A stretch of DNA of 30,063 bases, taken from contig CAYPZU010000023.1 in NCBI GenBank assembly GCA_964415395.1, positions 1-30,063 of the forward strand, read 5' to 3'. The translations under genes were made by a program, and so were the position numbers. Shown in pieces: positions 7,395 through 14,965 of this stretch. How positions within the stretch are numbered: position 1 is the stretch's first letter; every line of letters begins with the position of its first letter. The notes beneath the pieces are model-generated. The model made no database searches. It saw only the letters and a list, made by a program, of their open reading frames with translations, and was not told the origin of the DNA. The stretch comes from CAYPZU01 sp964415395 (lineage in GTDB: Bacteria; Chlamydiota; Chlamydiia; Chlamydiales; SM23-39).

Positions 7395-8597
7395 CTACAG
7401 ATAGGATGAGACGAGTTCTTTCAGCTTGCCCATCTGCTCGAGGATGTCGAGGCAGATGACAAAGGCTGAAATCAGGAGGACTCCCCAAAGGAGGGCGCGG
7501 CGCTTGGGCGTCTGGTAGGCGGGGAGCTTCCAGGCCATCAGGGCAGGCAGGACGCAAAGGAGGATGACGACGAAAATGCCGGCGTATTGGAGGGCCAGGA
7601 TGAACCCCCGCTGATAGGTGTAGACGAAGATAAGAGGGGGAAAAAAGGTCAGAAGGCAGGAAAATTCGCGGCCGAGGGTATGCTGCCGCATTTTAAGGCC
7701 GTCCGCAAGGAAGTCGGAGAGGCTGAGAGAGACGCCCAGAAAAGATGTGAGGATCGCGAAGAGCGAGAAGGCGCTCGCGATCGAAACGATCCACCGGCTG
7801 TTGAGAAGCTGAGAGAGGGACGCCGTTCCGGTGTCTCCGTGGATCCAGGCGGCGATGAGTCCCGATTCGCCATAAAGGGGAACTACGCCGAGAATGAGGA
7901 ATTCCCAGAGGGCGTAGACGAGGAAAGGAACGAGGCTTCCGATGAGGAGCGTAAGGCGGAGCTGTTTGACGTTGTGATCGAGATAAGTCGTTAGCGTCGG
8001 GATGATGATATGGAATCCGAACGAGGTGATCATGACGGGAACGGCGATCCAGACTGCCTTGGCATCGACATGCTTTAAAAGAGAAAAATCGACATGCGAC
8101 GGGAGGAAGGCGACCAGAAGGAAATAGGTGGCGATGAGGCCGATCATGAGAACGCGGTTCAGCCAGTCGACAGCGTGGGTGCCGAGATAGACGAAGACGC
8201 CGAAAAGAAGGAGCAGCGGGAGCGGCCCTGCCCAAGAAGGGAGGGAGAGTCCGGTCAACCACTGAAGGCCCTGGAGAAAGAGGGGGGCTCCCCCTGCGAT
8301 GTATGCGGCAATGAGGGAATAGAGAAGGAGCAGGTAGGAGATCCAGCAGATCATTTTGCCCGCGGTTCCAAGAGTTCTTCCCGCCATGCTGATCATGTTG
8401 ACTTCGCCCCGGAACGCGAGGTTCACGTCGAGGAGCAGCCAGGAGGTCGCAAAGAGGAAAAGCCAGCAGATTCCGAGGAGGGCAAAAGAAGGAAAAAATC
8501 CGGCGAAAGAAGTAATGACCGGTAGAGCCAGCATTCCGGCTCCGATAGCAGTTCCTGAAACGAGTAGAATGCCTCCAACGAGGCGGCTTTTCATCAT
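7395..8597 (-). CDS. tyrP: Aromatic amino-acid permease, HAAAP family, copy 1
   Basis: A 400-residue integral membrane protein with about eleven hydrophobic segments and the HAAAP-family opening GGILLVSGTAIGAGMLALP. The family (TyrP, Mtr, TnaB) imports tyrosine, tryptophan or phenylalanine by proton symport across the inner membrane. Other family-like stretches are SFGFHIIIPTLTTYL in the middle and SLSLSDFLADGL later. Two ATG codons sit in tandem at the start (8597 and 8594). The next gene upstream on the same strand encodes a clear paralogue only 12 bp away, the same tandem arrangement as tyrP_1/tyrP_2 in Chlamydia. Which amino acid this copy prefers cannot be read from the sequence. Confidence 0.88.
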   Translation of the reverse strand: MMKSRLVGGILLVSGTAIGAGMLALPVITSFAGFFPSFALLGICWLFLFATSWLLLDVNLAFRGEVNMISMAGRTLGTAGKMICWISYLLLLYSLIAAYIAGGAPLFLQGLQWLTGLSLPSWAGPLPLLLLFGVFVYLGTHAVDWLNRVLMIGLIATYFLLVAFLPSHVDFSLLKHVDAKAVWIAVPVMITSFGFHIIIPTLTTYLDHNVKQLRLTLLIGSLVPFLVYALWEFLILGVVPLYGESGLIAAWIHGDTGTASLSQLLNSRWIVSIASAFSLFAILTSFLGVSLSLSDFLADGLKMRQHTLGREFSCLLTFFPPLIFVYTYQRGFILALQYAGIFVVILLCVLPALMAWKLPAYQTPKRRALLWGVLLISAFVICLDILEQMGKLKELVSSYL

Positions 8598-8609
8598 AAA
8601 AACCTGCAG

Positions 8610-9824
8610 TTAAAACGAAAAAATACGGAAGAGCTCGCAGCCGATCACGAGGCAAGCGAAGAGAAGAGCGACGACGAGAGCGGGTTTGCCGCCGGCGACG
8701 TGATAGTTCGAAGAGAGTTTTTTCTTGTAGCGTCCGATCCAGGCCATAGCGATGGGGAGGAGGCCGAAGAGGATCATGGCGCAAATACCGCCCGCAAATC
8801 CGAGCGCCTTAAAAAAGGCCTGCGGCTCAATCAGAGAAAAGAGGAGCGGTGGAACCAAGGCTAAAAGACAGAACCAGTGGATGTTCTTGCGGGAAGGGGC
8901 GACCTTGAATCCGTCAGCGAGAAAGTGGGCCAAAGTGAGCCCTTGGGCAAGAAATGAAGTGATAATGGCAAAAAAGGCGAACCCCTGAGCGAAATAGCTG
9001 ATCGAGGTCGTGCCGAGAATAGCGCGGAGAGCGATCGTCGCCTCTTCGCCTTTGAGATAGCTGTCCAGGATGCCTCCGGATCCCTCGAATGGAACAACGC
9101 CGAGGACGAGGAGCGACCAAACCAGATAAACCAAGAGAATGATCGCGCTTCCGCCCAGAATGGTGAGGCGAACCCGTTTCAGGTCTCCCTTCATGTAAGC
9201 GGTCAGACTGGGGATCATATTCTGAAAGCCGAACGAGACGACCAGAATCGGCAGCGACGTGAGCATATAGCCCGGCGCCCAGTGGAGGAGAAGAGACGGT
9301 TCGATCCGGGAAATGCCGAGTCCAATCATTCCGAGATAGGTGATGATCAGGCCTGCCATCAGGATCCGGTTGAAGAGGTCGACGGGACGAGTTCCGAGGT
9401 AGACGATCCAGCCGAATAGCGCGGTGAAAAAGAGAGAGGCGGCCCAGGGAACGAGATGAAGGCCGAGAAGATCCTGGAGGATCGCGGAAAAGATCGACCC
9501 GCTGGCGGAGATGTAGGCGACAAGCAGGGAGTAAAAAAGGAACAGGTAGGTGGTCCAGGCGATCCATCGCCCTGGTTTGCCGAGCGACTCCCCTGACATG
9601 GAAATGAGATTGACCTGGCCGTAGAACCAGCCATTGATCTCGACGAGGAGCAAGGCGGTGAAGGTCATGAAGAGGCAGGCGACGAGGAGCATAGAGAGCG
9701 AGGGGACGAATCCTGCAAGCCCTGTAAGGATCGGAAGGGCGAGCATCCCAGCTCCGATGCAGCTGCCGGCGACAAGGAGCATGCCTCCGATGACGCTGCC
9801 GGGGACTAGTCTTTCGGAACTCAT
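8610..9824 (-). CDS. tyrP: Aromatic amino-acid permease, HAAAP family, copy 2
   Basis: A 404-residue paralogue of the downstream permease with the same opening (GGMLLVAGSCIGAGMLALP), about eleven hydrophobic segments and the matching landmarks SFGFQNMIPSLTAYM and GLTLAHFLADGF. Alignment by eye shows conservation along the whole length with clear divergence, so the duplication is old. Its ATG overlaps the thyX stop codon by four bases (ATGA), implying translational coupling with thyX. The likely job is proton-driven uptake of tyrosine or tryptophan from the host through the inner membrane, useful to an organism with little aromatic biosynthesis. The pair may have split substrates between them; that is inference. 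Confidence 0.88.
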   Translation of the reverse strand: MSSERLVPGSVIGGMLLVAGSCIGAGMLALPILTGLAGFVPSLSMLLVACLFMTFTALLLVEINGWFYGQVNLISMSGESLGKPGRWIAWTTYLFLFYSLLVAYISASGSIFSAILQDLLGLHLVPWAASLFFTALFGWIVYLGTRPVDLFNRILMAGLIITYLGMIGLGISRIEPSLLLHWAPGYMLTSLPILVVSFGFQNMIPSLTAYMKGDLKRVRLTILGGSAIILLVYLVWSLLVLGVVPFEGSGGILDSYLKGEEATIALRAILGTTSISYFAQGFAFFAIITSFLAQGLTLAHFLADGFKVAPSRKNIHWFCLLALVPPLLFSLIEPQAFFKALGFAGGICAMILFGLLPIAMAWIGRYKKKLSSNYHVAGGKPALVVALLFACLVIGCELFRIFSF

Positions 9825-11449
9825 GTGCGGGCTTTCATTTTTTCTTCATGCCGGATTTCGGCGCCAAGACGGCCGAGTTCGTATCCATCATAGTCGACAA
9901 ATTTAAAGAATCGCTCAAATGGAGGCAAGGCGATACTTACCTGCCGGGCCATTTCCTGGGCGATGAGGCGGTAGGTCGGATGGCCGGCAGCCTGGGAGCG
10001 AAGCTCGCAAAGCCACTGGAGCGAGCGGAGGTTCACGTGGAAGTACCAGTGGATATTGTAGGCCATCGGGACGGCATATTGGGCTTCTTCAGGCAGCTCG
10101 GCGGCGATGGTGTCGTAGGCTTTTTTCGCTTTTTCCATTGCATCGTCATAGAGTTTTTGCATTTCGGTTCCGACGATCTCCTGAGGAGTGTAGTAGCCGT
10201 AATTGCAGGAGAGGAGCTGCCGTTCCTGGGTGAGAATCCGGTGGCGGTGGAGGTCGCGGTAGACGCCGAAATCGGAGAGGATTTCAAAAGTGAAGTCGGC
10301 GTGCTCGAGGGCGCGGGGCGACTTGTGGCGGCGGTTTTCGCGAGAAGCTGATGCGGTTTCGAGAAGGCGGGCCATCTCTTCGTCGGAGAGACTCCGGCAG
10401 AGCTCTTCGAGTTCTTTCAGGCCGCCGGAAGTGCAGCTAAAGAGAAGAGCGGCTCCGACTTTGTAAATCGAGTCGGGATCGAAATGGATGAGGCGGACGC
10501 CGGCGCTGGGCTGCGGCTCGACTTTTTTGGCGTGGTGCAGCGCAAATTCTTTCAGCTCGTTTTGCATTCCGTCGAGGAAATGAGAAAACGCCTGCTGGTG
10601 TTTATGGGCCGGATCGGCGCGGCGGATGAAGGAAGGGATCACCTTCGTGAGTTCCTGATGCCCTTTTTTTCCAATCTCCTGCATTTCTGCAAGGTTATGG
10701 CAATTCATTTTTTGGATGAGCGTTTCGTAAAAACGGCCATTGCCGAAGACGCCCATATTGGTCATCGCGCTGGCGGGGAGAAGTCCGCGGAGGCAGTCGA
10801 GGACTTTGGCGCGGAGGGCGGCTGTGTAAGCTGCCTTGGAAATAGTGGGCTCTTTCGGGAATCCCTGCTCGATGAGGGCGGTCAGAGGGGGGATCAATTT
10901 ACTATAGGTGTCGAAGAGGTGGTTGCAGGTTTCCAGATAGAGTTCCCGATAGGCGGAGGTCATGAGAACGGGCTCTTGGTAGAAAAGATATTGGCCGTTC
11001 ACTTTCTGGTCGAAGTAGATATAGCGGGTCGATTTTTCAAGGGGAGACCCTCCGATGCGGCTGTCCTCGATCACTTTGGCGGCGAGCATGGAGACGTTTT
11101 CAATCGCGAGGTGGGCGCCCCCGAGTTCGCCGATCGAATCGTCGCCGTAGCCATCGAGAATCCGGTCGTAGAAATTCTGCGCTTTCTGGATGGCGATCAT
11201 CTGGTCGCCCTGGTCGGAATCGCAGTATTTTCCTGCGATGGCGGAAAAAGCGGTGTCTTCGTTCAAAATGAATTCTTTCAGGAGAAGGGAGCGGAGGCCG
11301 AGGGTGGAGCGGGAGTAGCGGGAAAAGAGAGCCCCTTTGATCACCTCGGGGAGGTTGCGCAAGACGAAGATGTTGCTCGATGTGCTGGTGACGAAATGTT
11401 CCAGGATCTTGACCTGGCTTTCCGTGAATTCCTCGTAACCCTGCAGCAT
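9821..11449 (-). CDS. thyX: Flavin-dependent thymidylate synthase, two-domain chlamydial form
   Basis: At 542 residues it is about twice the size of ordinary ThyX and looks like two ThyX-like halves. The C-terminal half carries the ThyX signature as YRDLHRHRILTQERQ (around residue 400), preceded by PRALEHADFTFEI and followed by NLRSLQWLCELRS and GHPTYRLIAQEMA, matching the substrate- and FAD-binding parts of the family. The N-terminal half has only a degenerate echo (SRYSRSTLGLRSLLL, about 44-58). The enzyme makes dTMP from dUMP with methylene-tetrahydrofolate and reduced flavin. Chlamydiae carry the same double-length gene next to hemB. ATG at 11449 has an excellent AGGAGG box four bases upstream and a sigma-70-like promoter just before it. 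Confidence 0.85.
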   Translation of the reverse strand: MLQGYEEFTESQVKILEHFVTSTSSNIFVLRNLPEVIKGALFSRYSRSTLGLRSLLLKEFILNEDTAFSAIAGKYCDSDQGDQMIAIQKAQNFYDRILDGYGDDSIGELGGAHLAIENVSMLAAKVIEDSRIGGSPLEKSTRYIYFDQKVNGQYLFYQEPVLMTSAYRELYLETCNHLFDTYSKLIPPLTALIEQGFPKEPTISKAAYTAALRAKVLDCLRGLLPASAMTNMGVFGNGRFYETLIQKMNCHNLAEMQEIGKKGHQELTKVIPSFIRRADPAHKHQQAFSHFLDGMQNELKEFALHHAKKVEPQPSAGVRLIHFDPDSIYKVGAALLFSCTSGGLKELEELCRSLSDEEMARLLETASASRENRRHKSPRALEHADFTFEILSDFGVYRDLHRHRILTQERQLLSCNYGYYTPQEIVGTEMQKLYDDAMEKAKKAYDTIAAELPEEAQYAVPMAYNIHWYFHVNLRSLQWLCELRSQAAGHPTYRLIAQEMARQVSIALPPFERFFKFVDYDGYELGRLGAEIRHEEKMKART

Positions 11450-11471
11450 TTTTCCTCCTCAAAGCCTTCTA

Positions 11472-11499
11472 AATATAGCCCAATAAGAGAGCGTGCCAA
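11472..11499 (-). promoter_or_regulatory. Predicted sigma-70-type promoter of the thyX gene run
   Basis: On the minus strand TTGGCA (11499-11494) and TATATT (11477-11472) are separated by 16 bases, each matching the consensus at five of six positions. Transcription would start about seven bases on, giving a very short leader that begins at or just before the AGGAGG box at 11459-11454. Confidence 0.6.
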
Positions 11500-11608
11500 A
11501 CTTTATAGAGAAGATCAAGAAATATTTCCATGAGAAACCGCGAGAGATTCGTTTGGCAGAATTTCTCAAAAAATGCATCTTTAACCATTCAATATTTTAG
11601 GAGGGTTT

Positions 11609-12625
11609 ATGCACCTTGCAGATGTTTCAAGCCATACGCGCTATTCTTTTCCGATTCGGATGCGGAGGAACAGGAAGTCGGAGGCGGTGAGAAAGATGGT
11701 TCAGGAGACGGTATTGACTGCCGCGGATCTGGTCGCTCCGTTTTTTGTCGTTGAGGGGGAAGATTGCAGAGTTCCCATTCCAAGCATGCCCGGCGTCGAG
11801 CGGCTTTCTATCGATCTTTTGGTGAAAGAGGCGGAAGCGCTCTACTCCAGAGGCGTTCCAGCCGTGGCGTTGTTTCCGGTCATCGACCCGGATTTGAAGA
11901 GCGAATACGCTGAAGAGGCATGGAATCCGGATGGACTCCTCGCGCGAGCTGTGGGAAAAATCAAGAAAGAGATTCCGGGCTTGGCTGTGATCGCCGATGT
12001 GGCGCTCGATCCATTCACGACGCATGGCCATGATGGGTTGGTGAACGGGAAAGGAGAGGTCGGAAATGACGAAACGATCGATTGCCTGATCCGGATGGCT
12101 CTGATGCAGGCCGAAGCCGGCATCGATCTCGTGGCTCCCAGCGATATGATGGACGGCAGGGTGAAGGCAATCAGAGAGGCGTTGGATCAGGAGGGCTTCG
12201 AGTCGGTCGGGATTTTGGCCTATAGCGCGAAATATGCATCGGCTTTATACGGGCCGTTCAGGAGCGCGCTGAATGTGAAGCTTCAGTTCGGAGACAAAAA
12301 AACATACCAGATGGATCCGGCGAACAGGCGGGAGGCTTTGATCGAAGCGCAGCTCGACGAAGAAGAGGGCGCAGACATTTTGATGGTGAAGCCCGCAGGC
12401 TTGTATCTCGATGTGATCGCGAAACTGAGAGAGCAGACAAACCGCCCGATCGCTGCGTACCATGTGAGCGGAGAATATTCGATGATCCAGGCAGCCAGCC
12501 AGGCTGGGTATATAGATGGCGGCAAGGTGCTGTTCGAAACGCTGCTCAGCATCAAAAGAGCCGGGGCGGATCTGATATTCACCTACGGAGCCAAGCAGGT
12601 TTTGGACCGGCTGGAAGAAATGTAA
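11609..12625 (+). CDS. hemB: Delta-aminolevulinic acid dehydratase (porphobilinogen synthase)
   Basis: A full-length, 338-residue HemB, which condenses two 5-aminolevulinate molecules to porphobilinogen in haem synthesis. The two active-site lysines are Lys208 in AYSAKYAS and Lys261 in MVKPAG. The metal loop reads DVALDPFTTHGHDG (130-143): the cysteines that bind catalytic zinc in other HemBs are replaced by Asp, so this is the zinc-independent, Mg-type enzyme. An AGGAGG box (11599-11604) lies four bases before the ATG, a slightly tight spacing. It is transcribed divergently from thyX across 159 bp; I found no convincing promoter on this side. The thyX-hemB neighbourhood is shared with Chlamydia, where nqrA follows, but here a YjbH-like gene does. 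Confidence 0.97.
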   Translation: MHLADVSSHTRYSFPIRMRRNRKSEAVRKMVQETVLTAADLVAPFFVVEGEDCRVPIPSMPGVERLSIDLLVKEAEALYSRGVPAVALFPVIDPDLKSEYAEEAWNPDGLLARAVGKIKKEIPGLAVIADVALDPFTTHGHDGLVNGKGEVGNDETIDCLIRMALMQAEAGIDLVAPSDMMDGRVKAIREALDQEGFESVGILAYSAKYASALYGPFRSALNVKLQFGDKKTYQMDPANRREALIEAQLDEEEGADILMVKPAGLYLDVIAKLREQTNRPIAAYHVSGEYSMIQAASQAGYIDGGKVLFETLLSIKRAGADLIFTYGAKQVLDRLEEM

Positions 12626-12638
12626 AGCGGTTTTACAT
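12620..12638. terminator. Weak AT-rich hairpin between hemB and yjbH
   Basis: ATGTAAA (12620-12626) and TTTACAT (12632-12638) form a perfect 7-bp stem with a five-base loop covering the hemB stop codon and reaching the end of the converging gene. There is no real T tract, so function as a bidirectional terminator is only possible. Confidence 0.25.
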
Positions 12639-14876
12639 CTAATAGACGACGGGCTTGGAGTTGTAGCGCTCCCAGTAGAGAGTGGGATAGAGCTGCTTGC
12701 CGGTAGCGGCGCGGGCGCCGCAGTCCCGGAGCCAGGCCGACATGGCGTAGGTGATCCGCGAGCGGCTGGTTTTGTTGAGGAAAAGATCAAGCGGCATTGA
12801 GATCGAGAAGCCTTTGTCGTAATAGCGCTGGTTGTTCACGACATCGTTTGCATTCGTGAGCGTGTACCAGAGGCCGACGCGCAGCCCGCTGAGAAAAGTT
12901 CTTCCTCCTTCGATCCGAATCCCTTTGTCGCGGGCGAGAAACTGGCCGGCGCTGATCCGGAAATCGACGTCGAAAGGCTTATACTGATAGTAAAATTCGA
13001 GGAAGTACTGAAGGCCTGTGTAGGGGAAATATTCGTATCCCTTCTCTGTCAGCTTGCGGATTTTTCTCTGGAATCCAATGCCGTAATAATTGCGCTTGAG
13101 AAGAGTAGCCACTTCAAATCCGATGGCCCAGTTCGATTGCACCGGATAATAGAGCGTTTCCCAGGAGGCGCCCGCGTAAGCCATCTCGAAATAGCCGAGG
13201 GCCAGCCGGGAGAGCCAGCCCTGGCCGAAATTCCAGCTTTTCTGCAGATACGCTTGCTCGACGTGAAACGAATTCGCCTGGTTATACAGGATCGAATCGG
13301 TGCGTACGTTGATGAGGCGCGACGGGTTGAGGGCGTCTCGGCTGCCGATGCTCTGCGTGCTCGACTTGATGGTGTAAGTGGCCCAGAAATTGTAGTAGAT
13401 CTGGTCGAAGAGATAGCCTTCGGGACCCAGCCCCACGCCGACTTCGTACTTGAATTTGCCGGAACTGTTTCCGAGAAAGGAGCGGAACCAGGGGCGGAAG
13501 GTGAGCATCCAAATCCGCTTGCGCCGCTGGTAGAGGCGGCATGCTTCGTATTCATTCGGCCTGGAAGACGCTTCTCGTAGAGGGGCGATGATCCGGAACT
13601 CATTCTCGCCCATTTTTCCTTCATGGTAGCGCTTCAGATCCTGAATGCGGAACCGGTATTCGTGTTCAGAGACGCCGTCCGCCTCAATAACGGCTGTGGC
13701 CGTGCAGAAATTGGAAGGGGTGAGGGAGGCAAGGACGTGCTCGATGCGGCAGCGGACCTCTTCTTCCTCGCGGTAGCGGACGTTGATGATTTTCATCCAA
13801 AGGTGGTCACGGCCTTCCTCGCCAGGGATGAGATAGAGGTTATAGAGGTCGAAGCCCTGTTCCTTAAAGGCGTAAGCGAGTTCCTGGGCGAATTCCTGCT
13901 GCGTCCTGTGGATGCCGATCGGCTGGGTGTCGACCGGAGCGGTATAGCAGGGCTTGTCGTAGATTTTAGGGAAAAAGCCTTTTGAAGCGCCGAGGTTGTA
14001 TTCCATCGCAACGCTTCCGGCCCAGGTATCGCCGCGGAGAGTGCTGGCCGACAGGCGGATCAGATCCCATAACTTGAGCTGAGCTCCCGCGTTAATGCGC
14101 GATTTGACGACCCGCCCGTCGTGGTGTTCAGGACCGTGCCGCTTGTAATCATTCGCGTCGTATTCGGCAGCGAGGGTCAGGTTTTTCCAAAAATAGTTGG
14201 AATGGCGCAAAGGGGTCCAGGCCAACCCGCCGTAAAATCCCTGGATCCGCCCATGGCCCCAGCCAAGGGTGGCTTCGAAGTTGTAGGGGAGAAATTCCTT
14301 GGTGGCAACTACATAGAAGGAGCGGAAGCGGCAGCTGCCGAGGAAATCGTTCCATCCCAGGGCAAAATCTGGGAGAAATGGGAATCCATCTTCTTTCCGC
14401 AATAGGATAAATTTGACGTTGGCGGCTCTCTCCGCGTCGTCCCCAAACCCTTTATGGCCGAAATTCCCTTCGGTGATGCCGTGGAAGATCCAGTAGTTCC
14501 CGGTCGTCTCGATATGGTCGAAGAACTGAAAGCCCAAAGACCAAAGCCGGTAAGGGGGCAGATAGGCAAACCCGAAGCCGAGCATCCCCGCATCGAAGGT
14601 GCGGGCTGAGGGCATATTGAAATATCCTCCCTGGAGCTGATAGTTGATCATCAGGGGGAGTTTGTCGTTGATTTTTCTGTCGATTTGATGGACGAGGTCG
14701 AGATCCCTGAAGAGGCTTTCCGCGGGAGACTCGAGGCAAAGGCTTTCGGATTGACTGAAGAGCGCAGCCGAAGAAAAGAGGGAGAGCAGCAGGGTCCGTT
14801 TCACGGCTTTGTTCAAATCGGTTCCGAGAGATTTCGTGAATTTTGAAAGGGTAGGTCGGGTGGGGTTTTCTTGCAA
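12639..14876 (-). CDS. yjbH: YjbH-family outer-membrane protein (exopolysaccharide-associated)
   Basis: This 745-residue protein has the features of the YjbH/YmcA family of large outer-membrane beta-barrel proteins: many alternating aromatic strands, RLINVRTDSILY, SRLALGYFEMAYAGASWE, ISAGQFLARDKGI and the C-terminal DKGFSISMPLDLF followed by WLRDCGAR. In E. coli YjbH belongs to the yjbEFGH exopolysaccharide operon; its exact activity is unsettled. The listed start is a TTG at 14876; TTG at 14816 or GTG at 14804 would place a cleaner signal peptide (VKRTLLLSLFSSAALFSQ) at the N-terminus and may be the true start. It stands alone, convergent with hemB and divergent from greA. Its presence with a polysaccharide exporter suggests a surface glycan role, by inference. 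Confidence 0.72.
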   Translation of the reverse strand: MQENPTRPTLSKFTKSLGTDLNKAVKRTLLLSLFSSAALFSQSESLCLESPAESLFRDLDLVHQIDRKINDKLPLMINYQLQGGYFNMPSARTFDAGMLGFGFAYLPPYRLWSLGFQFFDHIETTGNYWIFHGITEGNFGHKGFGDDAERAANVKFILLRKEDGFPFLPDFALGWNDFLGSCRFRSFYVVATKEFLPYNFEATLGWGHGRIQGFYGGLAWTPLRHSNYFWKNLTLAAEYDANDYKRHGPEHHDGRVVKSRINAGAQLKLWDLIRLSASTLRGDTWAGSVAMEYNLGASKGFFPKIYDKPCYTAPVDTQPIGIHRTQQEFAQELAYAFKEQGFDLYNLYLIPGEEGRDHLWMKIINVRYREEEEVRCRIEHVLASLTPSNFCTATAVIEADGVSEHEYRFRIQDLKRYHEGKMGENEFRIIAPLREASSRPNEYEACRLYQRRKRIWMLTFRPWFRSFLGNSSGKFKYEVGVGLGPEGYLFDQIYYNFWATYTIKSSTQSIGSRDALNPSRLINVRTDSILYNQANSFHVEQAYLQKSWNFGQGWLSRLALGYFEMAYAGASWETLYYPVQSNWAIGFEVATLLKRNYYGIGFQRKIRKLTEKGYEYFPYTGLQYFLEFYYQYKPFDVDFRISAGQFLARDKGIRIEGGRTFLSGLRVGLWYTLTNANDVVNNQRYYDKGFSISMPLDLFLNKTSRSRITYAMSAWLRDCGARAATGKQLYPTLYWERYNSKPVVY

Positions 14877-14900
14877 GAAAGTTTTGAGTCAACTCTAGAA

Positions 14901-14929
14901 TTGAAGATTATGTCTGGCCGTCCTATACT
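14901..14929 (+). promoter_or_regulatory. Predicted sigma-70-type promoter of greA
   Basis: TTGAAG (14901-14906) and TATACT (14924-14929) are separated by exactly 17 bases, 36 bases before the greA ATG. Both boxes match the consensus well (TTGACA, TATAAT). Confidence 0.6.
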
Positions 14930-14965
14930 CCCAGGGTGAATTATCATTTATTTTGAGAAATACCG

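Noticed and set aside
7381..7395. GGAGG/CCTCC hairpin between the permease and uvrB genes as terminator
   Set aside because: Only five pairs and a four-base T run on the minus strand; too weak to call.
5346..7409. A 687-codon open frame on the plus strand opposite uvrB
   Set aside because: It is antisense to a complete UvrB and has a monotonous Asp/Glu/Gly/Phe/Val composition typical of shadows of GC-rich genes.
7395..9824. Recent duplication or mobile element behind the twin permeases
   Set aside because: The copies are well diverged at the protein level and no flanking repeats, inverted ends or transposase are visible.
10484..11533. A 349-codon plus-strand frame opposite thyX
   Set aside because: It mirrors the conserved ThyX frame, has no ribosome site, and its sequence has shadow-type composition.
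11500..11608. A promoter for hemB
   Set aside because: TTGGCA at 11553-11558 has no acceptable -10 box at 16-18 bases; other pairs were equally poor.
14880..14965. dif site or DnaA-box cluster at the composition switch
   Set aside because: No 28-bp XerC/XerD-like palindrome and no TTATCCACA-type box was found by eye here or elsewhere in the window.
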